Shown here: piece after piece, positions 1 to 8,190 of the stretch
How positions within the stretch are numbered: position 1 is the first letter of the stretch
Layout of the letters: every line of letters starts with the position of its first letter
Source of the DNA: Burkholderiales bacterium
GTDB lineage: Bacteria > Pseudomonadota > Gammaproteobacteria > Burkholderiales > SG8-39
Assembly (NCBI GenBank): GCA_029266935.1
Contig: JAQSVY010000024.1
Location: 1 to 18,090 of the forward strand
Direction of reading: 5' to 3'
DNA length: 18,090 bases
The notes under the pieces: model-generated
Told to the model about the DNA's origin: nothing
Seen by the model: the letters and a program-made list of their open reading frames with translations, nothing else
Databases searched by the model: none
Program-made: the position numbers and the translations under genes

Positions 1-1052
1 CCGAATGCCTCGACATTGTCTTGGATGATGCCGACCATCTCATGGTTCGGATCGCACCAGCTCGGCTCGGAGCCGCTGATCTCGCGCCAGGTCACCTCAG
101 GATAACGCGCGGCGATCTCCGCGACTTTCGGCAGGAGGTCGGCCTTGCCGAGGCCCAGCGGCAGGCGCAGGTCCGCCTCGAAGGTGCAGCTCGAAGGCAC
201 CATGTTGACCTTCACGCCGCCCTGGATTCGGCCGATGTTGAGCGTGACGCGCTGCACGAGATCGCCCGCGCCGGCTCCCATCATTCGATCCATAGTGGGT
301 CGCCCCTCATCAACGGCACGTTGGATGTTGTCCGAGAGGCGCCCCTCGAGCGCGGTGAGCGCTTCCAGCTCGGCTGCGAGCCTCATGGCGATCTTGGTCG
401 CGCTCCCGCTCGCATGCACGTAGGCCCCGTGCGCGCCCGGCGTGCGGACCGAGAATTCAATCCAAAGGGGCCCGCGTTCTCCGAAGCGAATCGACTCGGG
501 GCCGCTCGGCTCCCCGTTGAGCAGGCAGTCGCCATGGACCTCCGGGTGATGCTCCATGAGATAGCGGGCGCCCCACGGGCCGAAGGTCTCTTCATCCGAC
601 ACGAGCGTTAGGGTGACGCGGCCCCCGATGCGGTCGCGCAGCCGCGAAAGGAGAGCGTACGTCATGATCGACGCGGTCGTGCCGGCCTTCATATCGCAGG
701 CGCCGCGCCCGTAGATCTTGCCGTCGACGATCTCGCCGCCCCAGGGATCGCGAGTCCACCCGGCACCGTCGTCGGCCACCGGAAAGACGTCCATATGCCC
801 ATTGAGAACCAAGTGCTTGCCGGCCCGGGCGCCCTCGAAGCTTGCGACGATGTTCGGCATCTCGGGATGAGGCGAGATCACCTCATAGGTGAGGCCGCGC
901 TCTTGGAGATACCGCTGCGCGTAGGCGGCGGTCGAGCGGGTGTCGCCCGGTGGGTTCGGCCCCTTCTCCCGCAGGAAACCCTGCAGGAAACCTAAAATGT
1001 CGTCACGCTCGGCCTCGATCCAGCCAAGCAGCATGTCGCGATCCTGCGTCAA
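1..1052 (-). CDS. M20-family metallopeptidase / ArgE-DapE-type deacylase (3' end cut off)
   Basis: This is a zinc-dependent amidohydrolase of the M20 family (acetylornithine deacetylase, succinyl-diaminopimelate desuccinylase, carboxypeptidase G2 and relatives), which removes N-acyl groups from amino-acid-like substrates in the cytoplasm. About 350 residues are present and the frame is open to the window edge. The di-metal site is visible: NGHMDVFP (His86, Asp88), RGACDMK (bridging Asp120), SDEE (Glu154/Glu155) and NGEP (Glu181). A lid/dimerisation domain follows from about residue 190 to 300. The last metal-ligand histidine would lie beyond the window. I chose the TTG at 1052 because GGAGGA (1057-1062) lies 4 nt upstream; the in-frame ATG at 1034 has no such site. 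The gene starts 46 nt after the oxidoreductase stop, so it is probably co-transcribed with it. The exact substrate is unknown; an N-carbamoyl or N-acyl amino acid would fit the neighbours (inference). Confidence 0.9.
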   Translation of the reverse strand, partial: MTQDRDMLLGWIEAERDDILGFLQGFLREKGPNPPGDTRSTAAYAQRYLQERGLTYEVISPHPEMPNIVASFEGARAGKHLVLNGHMDVFPVADDGAGWTRDPWGGEIVDGKIYGRGACDMKAGTTASIMTYALLSRLRDRIGGRVTLTLVSDEETFGPWGARYLMEHHPEVHGDCLLNGEPSGPESIRFGERGPLWIEFSVRTPGAHGAYVHASGSATKIAMRLAAELEALTALEGRLSDNIQRAVDEGRPTMDRMMGAGAGDLVQRVTLNIGRIQGGVKVNMVPSSCTFEADLRLPLGLGKADLLPKVAEIAARYPEVTWREISGSEPSWCDPNHEMVGIIQDNVEAF

Positions 1053-1056
1053 GGCT

Positions 1057-1062
1057 TCCTCC
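1057..1062 (-). promoter_or_regulatory. Ribosome-binding site for the M20 gene, favouring a TTG start
   Basis: On the minus strand GGAGGA is followed by four bases and then TTG at 1052. The spacing is 4 nt to TTG but 22 nt to the first in-frame ATG (1034), so the site supports the non-ATG start, which adds six residues (MTQDRD). Confidence 0.6.
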
Positions 1063-1098
1063 GTTGCGCTGGTTCGTATGAATGGCCGCCGGTGAGCA

Positions 1099-3057
1099 TC
1101 AGACCGCGCGACCGGCCAGCAGGCCCTCGTAGACCGCTTCTTCGGCCGAGCGCGGCGACAGGCAATCGCCGGCGAGATGAACGGGGATGTCCAGGTCGCG
1201 CAGCTCGGCCTCGAGTTGCGTGTCCGGCGTGCCGCCCGGCGAGAGAACGACGGTGTCGACCTCCTCGCAGACGATCGGCTTACCTGAGACTATATGGGTC
1301 AGGTAAGCCGTTTCGCCGTCCACCCCGAAAAGGCGGGCATAGGGAATCACCTCGACGCCGAGTTCGTGAAGCTTTGCTGCCCATAAGTCCCGCAGATACA
1401 TTTGGAGGTTCTGCCCCACCGCTATCCCATTTACCGCGAGCCGCACGTGCCGACCATCACGAGCGAGCTTCTCAGCTACGCCCATCCCGATCCAGTCGCA
1501 TTTCCAATCGGCGACGAGCACGCGAGATCCGGGATTCGCGTCGGCCCGGATCACCGACCAGGCATCGACGACATGACTGTCCTCCTTCCCCTCAAGTTCC
1601 GGACTGAAGGGACGAGCGCCCGTCGCAACCACGATCGCTTCGGGACGAAGCTCCTCGACTAGGCCGCGAGTGACCGGCGTGGCCATCCGTACCTCGACTC
1701 CAACCCGCTCGATCTCTCGGACGAGATTGGTGACAAGCCCCCCAAATTCGGCTCTGTCCGGTAGGAGCTGAGCGAGAAGCGCCTGGCCGCCGAGCTGTCC
1801 CCCAGCCTCATATAGCAGAACCTCATGGCCACGCTCGGCGGCAGTAACCGCCGCCTTCATGCCAGCCGGCCCGCCGCCGCCAACCAAGACGCGCCGCCGC
1901 TTCTTTGTCACTCCGGGCAGGCTGAGGGCGCGCTCGCGCCCGGTCACCGGGTTCTGGATGCAAGAAATGCCGTAGCCCGCGTGATAGTGCCCGATGCACG
2001 CTTGATTGCATGCAATGCACGCCCGTATGTCGTCAGTGAGGCCCGCGCGGGCCTTATTGGGCATTTCAGGATCCGAGATCAGGGCGCGAGTCATCCCGCA
2101 CATGTCGGCCTGCCCAGCGACGAGCACCTGTTCTGCGATCTGCGGCTGGTTGATACGTCCCGCGACGAAGACGGGCAGACCGATCGCGGCACGCAGCGAG
2201 CCCGCCCTCGGTGCCACATAGGCGGTCTTCACCTCCATGGGGGGCACGACGTGTATCGATCCGCCGAGGCCTGCCATCGAGCCGACCGTCGTGTTCACGT
2301 AATCGACGGCGCCCCGCTGGGCGAGTTCTAGGCAAATTGCAGTGACCTCCTCCGCCTCGAGGCCATCGGGCTCGACTTCTTCCGCTGAGATCCGGATCCC
2401 CAGCACGAGTCCGTCGCCGACCCTCCGGCGGACGACCTCAAGGCAGGAGACGAGAAAGCGCATCCGGTTCTCGCGGCAGCCGCCATACGCGTCGGCGCGG
2501 CGGTTGGTTGATGGGTTCAAGAACTGCGCGAACAGCAGGCCGTGGCTCGACACAAGCTCGATGCCGTCGAGCCCGGCCTCTGCGAAGCGCGCCGCGGCGG
2601 CGCCGCAAGCCTCGATCAGCTCTTCAATGAGTTCCGCCGGTAGTTCGCGCGGCATCGTATGAAAGCGATTGTCGGGCACGGCGGAGGGAGCATAGGCGAC
2701 GCCCCGAAGCCCCCCCGACATTCGCCTCGAGAGCCGTCCCGAATGGGAGAGCTGACCGAAGAGTTTCACATCGTACTGATGGGCTGCCTTGGCCAGCATT
2801 CGGTAACCGGGTATGCAGGCGTCGGTGGTAACGACGATTTCGGGAGACTCGCTTAGTGCCGTCGGATGAAACCGCGCCGCCTCCGCAATGATGAGCCCGA
2901 CTCCGCCCCGAGCCCGGGCCTCATGATAGGCGACAAGATCTTCGGAAACGAGGCCACCTTTAGCAAGATAGGTCTGATGCCCCGTGGAAAGGATCCGATT
3001 GCGGATTTCGTGACCTCTGAGGTTCAGAGGCTCGAACAGGTGCTCGAAAGGCGGCAT
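1099..3057 (-). CDS. FMN/[4Fe-4S]/FAD oxidoreductase, 2,4-dienoyl-CoA reductase / amine-demethylase type
   Basis: This 652-residue protein has the two-part layout of FadH-type 2,4-dienoyl-CoA reductase, trimethylamine/dimethylamine dehydrogenase and N-methylproline (stachydrine) demethylase. Residues 1-340 are an Old-Yellow-Enzyme-like FMN barrel with GQLSHSGR (101-108) and a QFLNPSTNRRADAYGG stretch (178-193). Cys347, Cys350, Cys354 and Cys366 form the CxxCNxxC...C iron-sulfur motif. Residues 388-652 are a nucleotide-binding half with GGGGPAGM (393-400) and a final GDC..PR.AEEAV element near 630-641. GAGG lies 6 nt upstream of the ATG. The length is normal and the frame intact. The family either reduces activated double bonds with NAD(P)H or oxidatively demethylates cyclic or tertiary amines; motifs alone do not separate these. 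Beside amide- and lactam-opening enzymes, a role on an N-methylated or unsaturated N-heterocycle is attractive but inferred. It lies 46 nt upstream of the M20 gene. Confidence 0.92.
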   Translation of the reverse strand: MPPFEHLFEPLNLRGHEIRNRILSTGHQTYLAKGGLVSEDLVAYHEARARGGVGLIIAEAARFHPTALSESPEIVVTTDACIPGYRMLAKAAHQYDVKLFGQLSHSGRLSRRMSGGLRGVAYAPSAVPDNRFHTMPRELPAELIEELIEACGAAAARFAEAGLDGIELVSSHGLLFAQFLNPSTNRRADAYGGCRENRMRFLVSCLEVVRRRVGDGLVLGIRISAEEVEPDGLEAEEVTAICLELAQRGAVDYVNTTVGSMAGLGGSIHVVPPMEVKTAYVAPRAGSLRAAIGLPVFVAGRINQPQIAEQVLVAGQADMCGMTRALISDPEMPNKARAGLTDDIRACIACNQACIGHYHAGYGISCIQNPVTGRERALSLPGVTKKRRRVLVGGGGPAGMKAAVTAAERGHEVLLYEAGGQLGGQALLAQLLPDRAEFGGLVTNLVREIERVGVEVRMATPVTRGLVEELRPEAIVVATGARPFSPELEGKEDSHVVDAWSVIRADANPGSRVLVADWKCDWIGMGVAEKLARDGRHVRLAVNGIAVGQNLQMYLRDLWAAKLHELGVEVIPYARLFGVDGETAYLTHIVSGKPIVCEEVDTVVLSPGGTPDTQLEAELRDLDIPVHLAGDCLSPRSAEEAVYEGLLAGRAV

Positions 3058-3376
3058 GGATCACCTCAGGCCAACAATGGACGATCGATAGCTGAACGCC
3101 GCATTTTCCGCGGGTTGATTGGTCGGACCGCCGACGCGCGGAGTCACGGCTTCGGGACCAGAGCGTCGCCTGCCGCTCCTTGCGGCGAATCGCGCAGACC
3201 ATAGTTCGCGATCGCTTTGGAAAGGGCCGGGAGGTCGCGCGCGCCCTGAAGAAAGAACACCTAGCGATCAGACGCGTGCGGGAGAGGGCATGACCGGCAG
3301 CCGCATGCCTCACGGTCAGCATCTCACTCGACCTGCTGCGATGTGAAAGACGGCCATACTTATGGTGATGCGTAGT
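3058..3376. other. Intergenic region between the oxidoreductase and GGT-family genes, with a possible gene remnant
   Basis: These 319 nt lie between two minus-strand genes and should hold the promoter of the oxidoreductase-M20 pair. I see no confident -35/-10 pair. A minus-strand frame at 3144-3260 reads a plausible 38-residue tail (VFFLQGARDLPALSKAIANY and on, ending VPKP then TGA), but there is no Shine-Dalgarno at its GTG and a stop lies directly upstream. It may be the scar of a lost gene or chance. Around 3290-3325 CGGTCA/TGACCG halves could form a 6-bp stem with a 16-nt loop, but no T-run follows, so I do not call a terminator. Confidence 0.4.
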
Positions 3377-5188
3377 TCAGAGCGCGGCCGTCGTGCCGCG
3401 CGTCAAGGGATCGATCGCGGCGCTCGACCGCCCATCGTGATCGCGCATAGCGACGACCGGCCGCGCCAATTCATAGCCGAAGGGCTCGTGCTCGTCCGCG
3501 ACAAGTGCGACCGGCACGCCGGCCTCGCGAAGGGCCGCCGCGACGTCGGCTAGCCGCTCCGACGCGAGGAGCGTCGATCCGCTTGCGTCGAGGCGCGGCG
3601 CATCGACCGCGTCCTGGGCGCCCATGCCGCGCTCGACGATGTTGAGGAGAACTTGGACGACCGCGTGGATGATGCGGCGGCCCCCCGGTGCGCCTAGCGC
3701 AGCAAGCGCTCGGCCGTCCCGGGTGATGATCATGGGCCCCATGTTGGCGAGCGGGCGCTTCGATGGGGCGATGCTGTTCGCCGCCCCGACCCGCGCGTTG
3801 AACCAGCCCATCGCGGCGTCGAGGAGGAGGCCCGTTCGGGGGCAGACCGCCTTCGCGCCGAAGTGGTTCGCGGCGGTATGAGTGATCGATACCGCTAGGC
3901 CATTCCCGTCGAGGACGGAGACATGAGTCGTTCCGGCCGCCGCCTCTGTCGCGCCCATGGGCCGCCAGCTTGGACGCTTCGACCTGTCCTGGAATGCCCA
4001 TGGGTCGTGCGCGGCGACGCTCGCGAAATACTCCCATGGAAGCCCCTGTTCCGGCAACGCGCGCGGCGGCGGCTCGCGGTCGCGGATTGCCCGCGCGATG
4101 CTCCGGGCGTAATCCGGCGAGAGGAGGCCTGCTTCTGGGACCGGCACGACGTCCGGGTCGCCGAGCCAGTGATAGCGATCCGCAAAAGCGTGCCAGCTCG
4201 CCTCGGCAAGACCGCGAAGGCGCTCGGGCGAATCCTCCATCGGCGGCTCGGCGGGATGAAGCTCTTGCCAGATGTTGAGGATCTGAAGCTGCGTGAGGGC
4301 GCCGCTTGGCGAACGCGGCGTCCAGACCTCGCAGTCCCGAAACACAAGGCGGCGCGCTCGTCCGACGAGCGGATGGCAGGCCGCGAGATCCTGCGTCGAT
4401 AGCACGCCGCCGCCACTCCGGACCGTCTCCACCAACGCTGTCGCGGTCTCGCCCTCATAGAATCCGCGGCGCCCCTGCGACGAAACCAGTTCCAGGGTTC
4501 GCCCGAGCTGCGGCTGTTTGAGGAGGGAAGCGACCCCAAGCGTCGTGCCGCCGAGGTGCGGCGGCACGGGAGGAAGCCCCCGGTGCAGATAGAGGCTCGA
4601 GGCGCCGGGGTCGGCTCTCAGCGCTTCTAGATTGGCGAGCGCCTCGAGCGCGAAGTAGGAGTCGATCTCGAAACCGTCATAGGCGGCGCGGATCGCGGGC
4701 GCCATGACGATGGCGCGCTCAAGCCGGCCGAAGTGCTCCTGGGCCGCCAGCAGCCCGGCGATCGTCGTGGGCACGCCTACCGCCGTCGCGCCGGCGACGT
4801 TCTTGTCGCCGACGACGACCGAGACCCCGAGGCCTCGATCGAGCGCCCGTGACGTGTCGATCTCGAACATGGTCGGGCTCGCGGCGGACGGCGCCCGGGG
4901 CGGGAACTCGATCGCATGTACGGCGCCCTGCGGCTCCGAAACGAGCATGAAGCCGGAACCCGCAAGTGTTGTTTCCATCGGCTCGATGACGCCGGCGACG
5001 AAAGCAGCCGCGATGGCGGCATCCACGGCGTTCCCGCCGCGCTCCAGCATATAAAGCGCGGCCTCCACACTCGCGCGCCGCGCCGCGGCGACCGCTCCGG
5101 CACGGCCGATCGCCGGGGAGCGCGAAACCGTTTGCCGCGAGAAGATGGTGTTCCTACGGGCGTGCAGCTTCGGTTCGAGTCGGGTCAT
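3377..5188 (-). CDS. Gamma-glutamyltransferase-family Ntn-hydrolase, no visible signal peptide
   Basis: This 603-residue protein belongs to the GGT family, whose precursors cleave themselves before a threonine that becomes the N-terminal nucleophile. The N-terminal RGGNAVDAA element (50-58) is present. The nucleophile is predicted at Thr420 in GTTHVSVLD, after which NHFGAKAV and the GAPGGRRI loop (499-506) fit the small subunit, giving about 419 + 184 residues. True GGT transfers or hydrolyses gamma-glutamyl groups; relatives include oxamate amidohydrolase (HpxW) and acylases. The N-terminus (MTRLEPKLHARRNTIFSRQT) has no hydrophobic signal segment, so I infer a cytoplasmic enzyme and leave the substrate open. 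The frame stays open upstream to 5422, but that would overlap the exporter gene. ATG 5188 has AAGGGG (5196-5201) 7 nt upstream and begins 26 nt after the exporter stop, implying co-transcription. Confidence 0.92.
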   Translation of the reverse strand: MTRLEPKLHARRNTIFSRQTVSRSPAIGRAGAVAAARRASVEAALYMLERGGNAVDAAIAAAFVAGVIEPMETTLAGSGFMLVSEPQGAVHAIEFPPRAPSAASPTMFEIDTSRALDRGLGVSVVVGDKNVAGATAVGVPTTIAGLLAAQEHFGRLERAIVMAPAIRAAYDGFEIDSYFALEALANLEALRADPGASSLYLHRGLPPVPPHLGGTTLGVASLLKQPQLGRTLELVSSQGRRGFYEGETATALVETVRSGGGVLSTQDLAACHPLVGRARRLVFRDCEVWTPRSPSGALTQLQILNIWQELHPAEPPMEDSPERLRGLAEASWHAFADRYHWLGDPDVVPVPEAGLLSPDYARSIARAIRDREPPPRALPEQGLPWEYFASVAAHDPWAFQDRSKRPSWRPMGATEAAAGTTHVSVLDGNGLAVSITHTAANHFGAKAVCPRTGLLLDAAMGWFNARVGAANSIAPSKRPLANMGPMIITRDGRALAALGAPGGRRIIHAVVQVLLNIVERGMGAQDAVDAPRLDASGSTLLASERLADVAAALREAGVPVALVADEHEPFGYELARPVVAMRDHDGRSSAAIDPLTRGTTAAL

Positions 5189-5214
5189 GGCGAAACCCCT
5201 TTCCGACGAACCCG

Positions 5215-6213
5215 TCATACGCGGGCGGGCTGGGCGGCAACCGATCGCGGCAGGTTCGAGAGCACCGCTCCAAGGAGGATGAGCGCCCCGCTCACGATGA
5301 GTGCCGGCGTGAGGGCCTCGTCGAGTACGACCGCGCTCAACAGGACACCGAAGACCGGCGACATCAGGAGGACCTGACTCGCCCTTGCTACGGCGAGACG
5401 GTCGAGCGCCCGCGCCCAGCAATAGAACGCGATGATCGTCGGCACGACGGCGTTCCAGAAAAGGACCGCGCCGAAGGTCATCGTGTAAGTGATCGGTTGC
5501 CGCTCCAGGAAGAATGCCGCCGGCGCGAGCAGCACCATGGCCGCGACGAGCTGCCCGAAGATCTGCGACCAGAAATCCGACCTCCAGCGGTGAGTACGGT
5601 AGAGGACGGAGGCGAGCGCCCAGGCGAGGGTGCCGCCGAGCGCCAACCCCGAGCCGAGGAGGGCGCTTCCGCTCGTCCAGTCCATAACCCAGGGCGCACA
5701 GAGGATCGCCAACCCGGCGAAGCCAAGAATGATGCCAGCGAGCATCGGTGCCGTGACGCGTTCGCCCAGGACGACAAAGCTCAGGAGCATGCCCCAGATC
5801 GGCATTGAATAGGCGATGAGGACGGTCCGGCTCGCCTCGATCATGGTGAGCGCGAGGGTGCTTGCGCCGGTCATGATCGCGATCTGCAGCACGCCGATCG
5901 CCGCCATCGCGAAGCGTTCGCCGGGAACGGGCAAGATCGGCGCGCCCGTCCGCCGAAAGAAAATGAGGACGCCCAGGATCGCTGTCGCCGAACCGTAGCG
6001 GAGCGCATTAAAGAGCCAAGGCCCGCAGTCGTCCAGCACCAGCTTCGTCCATGTGTAGTTGCCGCCCCATGCGAACACCACGACCGCGAGATACCCGAAG
6101 GTCGCGGCCGTGACTGATTCTGTCCGAGGGACTTCGCCCGCGGAACCGGGTCTGCGCCCTTCCGAGGCGGTCTCCTTCTCCAACTCTTCAGCCTTTTGAA
6201 ATTGCACTAGCAA
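5215..6213 (-). CDS. EamA-family (drug/metabolite transporter superfamily) permease
   Basis: An inner-membrane permease of the ten-helix DMT superfamily (RhaT/YdcZ/RarD relatives), whose characterised members mostly export amino acids or metabolites. Two EamA repeats are visible: residues about 38-172, with the helix-4/5 region ending in LGERVT, and about 185-319, with the parallel LDEALTPALIVSGALIL at the same place. The first helix begins near residue 39 (FGYLAVVVFAWGGNYTW). The start is uncertain because there is no in-frame ATG near the N-terminus. TTG 6213 gives 332 residues with a charged 35-residue leader; GTG 6207 and TTG 6180 are alternatives, none with a strong Shine-Dalgarno. It is the first gene of the leftward set, divergent from hyuA1, and ends 26 nt before the GGT-family gene. 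Export of a product made by that enzyme is plausible but inferred. Confidence 0.88.
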   Translation of the reverse strand: MLVQFQKAEELEKETASEGRRPGSAGEVPRTESVTAATFGYLAVVVFAWGGNYTWTKLVLDDCGPWLFNALRYGSATAILGVLIFFRRTGAPILPVPGERFAMAAIGVLQIAIMTGASTLALTMIEASRTVLIAYSMPIWGMLLSFVVLGERVTAPMLAGIILGFAGLAILCAPWVMDWTSGSALLGSGLALGGTLAWALASVLYRTHRWRSDFWSQIFGQLVAAMVLLAPAAFFLERQPITYTMTFGAVLFWNAVVPTIIAFYCWARALDRLAVARASQVLLMSPVFGVLLSAVVLDEALTPALIVSGALILLGAVLSNLPRSVAAQPARV

Positions 6214-6232
6214 CTTTTCATTCCGATGCTAG
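6207..6232. promoter_or_regulatory. Inverted repeat in the divergent promoter region (possible operator)
   Basis: CTAGCA at 6207-6212 and TGCTAG at 6227-6232 are exact reverse complements with a 14-nt AT-rich spacer, so their centres are 20 bp apart (about two helical turns). The repeat sits in the roughly 100-nt space between the leftward exporter gene and rightward hyuA1, where a regulator could control both. It overlaps the TTG 6213 start proposed for the exporter, which may mean the true start is TTG 6180. A 6-bp repeat can arise by chance. Confidence 0.35.
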
Positions 6233-6319
6233 GCTGAATATGTGTGGTGGGGCTAGGCGTGTCGTGGGCCGCTCCTTCGTGCTCCGTTCCTCTTGCGCAG
6301 TTGCGGGGGCCAAGCCGGC

Positions 6320-8190
6320 ATGAGGGTGGGAGTCGAGGTGGGCGGGACCTTCACGGACCTCGTCGCGATCAGCGGCGATGGCATCCGCGTGCTGAAGGTA
6401 CCGAGCACGCCGCGTAATCCCGACGAAGGCGCTTTCAACGCGCTCCTCGAGAGCAGGCTTCCTCTCGACAAGATCGATGACCTCGCCCATGGCTCCACGG
6501 TCGCGACGAACGCGGTCCTCGAACGCAAGGGCTACCCGACCGCCTTTGTCACGACCGAAGGGTTCCGCGACCTCCTGGCGCTTCAGCGGCACGGGCGCTC
6601 CCGCATTTACGATCTCGAGTATCGCAAGCCGGAGCCCGTTGTGGATCGCGCGTCGAGCTTCGAGGTTCGCGAGCGCATTGTCGCGGACGGATCCGTGCTC
6701 GTACCGCTTGACGAGGCGGCGATCGAGAAGAAGCTCATCCCGCAGCTTCGGAAGGGTAACTTCCAGGCCGTCGCCATCTGCCTCCTGAACGGCTATGTGA
6801 ATCCCGCTCACGAGCAGGCACTGAAAGCGGCGATCAAGCGCCACTTGCCCGAGCTTCACGTCACCGTCTCATCCGATGTCACCCGCGAGTTCAGGGAATT
6901 CGAGCGCGCGTCGACGACTACTCTGTCCGCCTATGTCCAGCCCGTGATGGATCGCTACGTCCAGCGCTTTGCCGAGCGGCTGCACCAGAACGGCTTTAAG
7001 GGCCGGTTCAGCGTCATGCAGTCGAACGGGGGCCGGCTCCCCGCCGCGGCGATGCGCGAGAATGCGGTCACCGCGCTCCTCTCCGGACCCGCCGCGGGAG
7101 TGATGGGCGCGGCGCGCCAGGCCGCGCGCTCAGATTACCGCAACTTGATCACGCTCGACATTGGCGGAACCTCGACCGACGTCTGCGTCGTCACGAACGG
7201 CAAGCCCCAACTGACCAACGAGTTCTCGATCGACGGGCTGCCGGTGCGCATTCCGGTGCTCGACATCAACACGGTTGGAGCCGGCGGCGGCAGTATCATC
7301 TGGATCGACGAAGGCGGGATGCTGCGGGTCGGCCCCCACTCCGCGGGCGCCGACCCCGGCCCCGCCTGCTATGGACGCGGCGGCGCCCAGCCGACCATCA
7401 CCGACGCGCATCTCGCCCGCCAGACGATCCGGCCTGAGGCGTTCCTTGGCGGGCGAATGACCATCGACGAGGCGGCGGCGCGCGAGGCGCTCGAGCCGAT
7501 CGCCCGCCACTTCGGCATGAGCGTTGAGGAGGCGGCGGACAGCGCGGTGCAGCTCGCCAATGCCAACATCGTGCGGGCGATCCAGCTGATCTCGACCGAA
7601 CGCGGGCACGACCCGCGCGATTACGTGCTCGTGCCTTATGGCGGCGCGGGCCCGCTCCACGCCGCTGCCGTGGCGCAGGACCTCGGCATCCGGACGATTG
7701 TCGTACCCCCGAACTCGGGCGTGATCTCGGCTTCCGCCTCGCCTTCGTGGCCGACATGCGTTTTGTCGGGCAAGCCTTTGAGGTGCCGGTCGACCTAGGC
7801 GAAAGCGATCTCGCGGATCTCACCGGCGAGCGCCTGCGTCGCCTGTTCGGCGAGGCGCATCAGCGGGTCTATTTCTTCGGCGCCGCTCTCGACAAGCACG
7901 TCGAGATCGTCTCCTTCCGCATGGGGCTGACGGCGCCGCTTGGAGATCTTCCGGTCTTGACCGAAAACACCGAGTTCTCCGTCCCCGAGCAGGAGATCGA
8001 AATGTTCGACGCGCGCTCGCTGCAGCGCGGCACGTTGATGAGCCGCTCGCTCCTCAGGTCCGGCCAGCGGATTGCGGGCCCCGCGCTCCTCGAGGACCCG
8101 ACCTCGACGCTGCTCGTCCCGGCGGGCTGGACAGCCGAGCGCGACGGAAGCGACAACATGATCCTAAAGTGGATGGACGACGATGCTTGA
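6320..8190 (+). pseudogene. hyuA: Hydantoinase/5-oxoprolinase subunit A, broken by an internal deletion and frame change (hyuA1)
   Basis: HyuA proteins are ASKHA-fold ATPases that pair with HyuB to open lactam, hydantoin or 5-oxoproline rings with ATP. From ATG 6320 the frame reads intact for 471 residues: GVEVGGTFTD (phosphate loop, 4-13), HGSTVATNAV (58-67), LSGPAAG (254-260), LDIGGTSTD (279-287) and HSAGADPGPACY (340-351), up to GVISA (467-471). It then runs 21 unrelated residues to a stop at 7796-7798. The C-terminal domain resumes in another frame (ADMRFVGQAFEV, from about 7750) and ends at TGA 8188-8190. In the paralogue hyuA2, 58 codons separate the equivalent points, against 17 nt here, a loss of about 157 nt that is not a multiple of three. 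The C-terminal part has normal length (146 residues against 145). The last 8 nt overlap hyuB1. A TTG at 6293 is a less likely start. An assembly error cannot be excluded. Confidence 0.85.

Noticed and set aside
3290..3325. Terminator after the GGT-family gene
   Set aside because: The possible stem is only 6 bp with a 16-nt loop and no T-run follows.
5189..5422. N-terminal extension of the GGT-family protein
   Set aside because: It would overlap the exporter gene by about 200 nt and lacks family similarity; ATG 5188 has a good ribosome site.
7733..7760. Programmed -1 frameshift joining the two halves of hyuA1
   Set aside because: No slippery heptamer of the usual type is visible, and a simple shift would not restore the roughly 50 residues missing relative to hyuA2.
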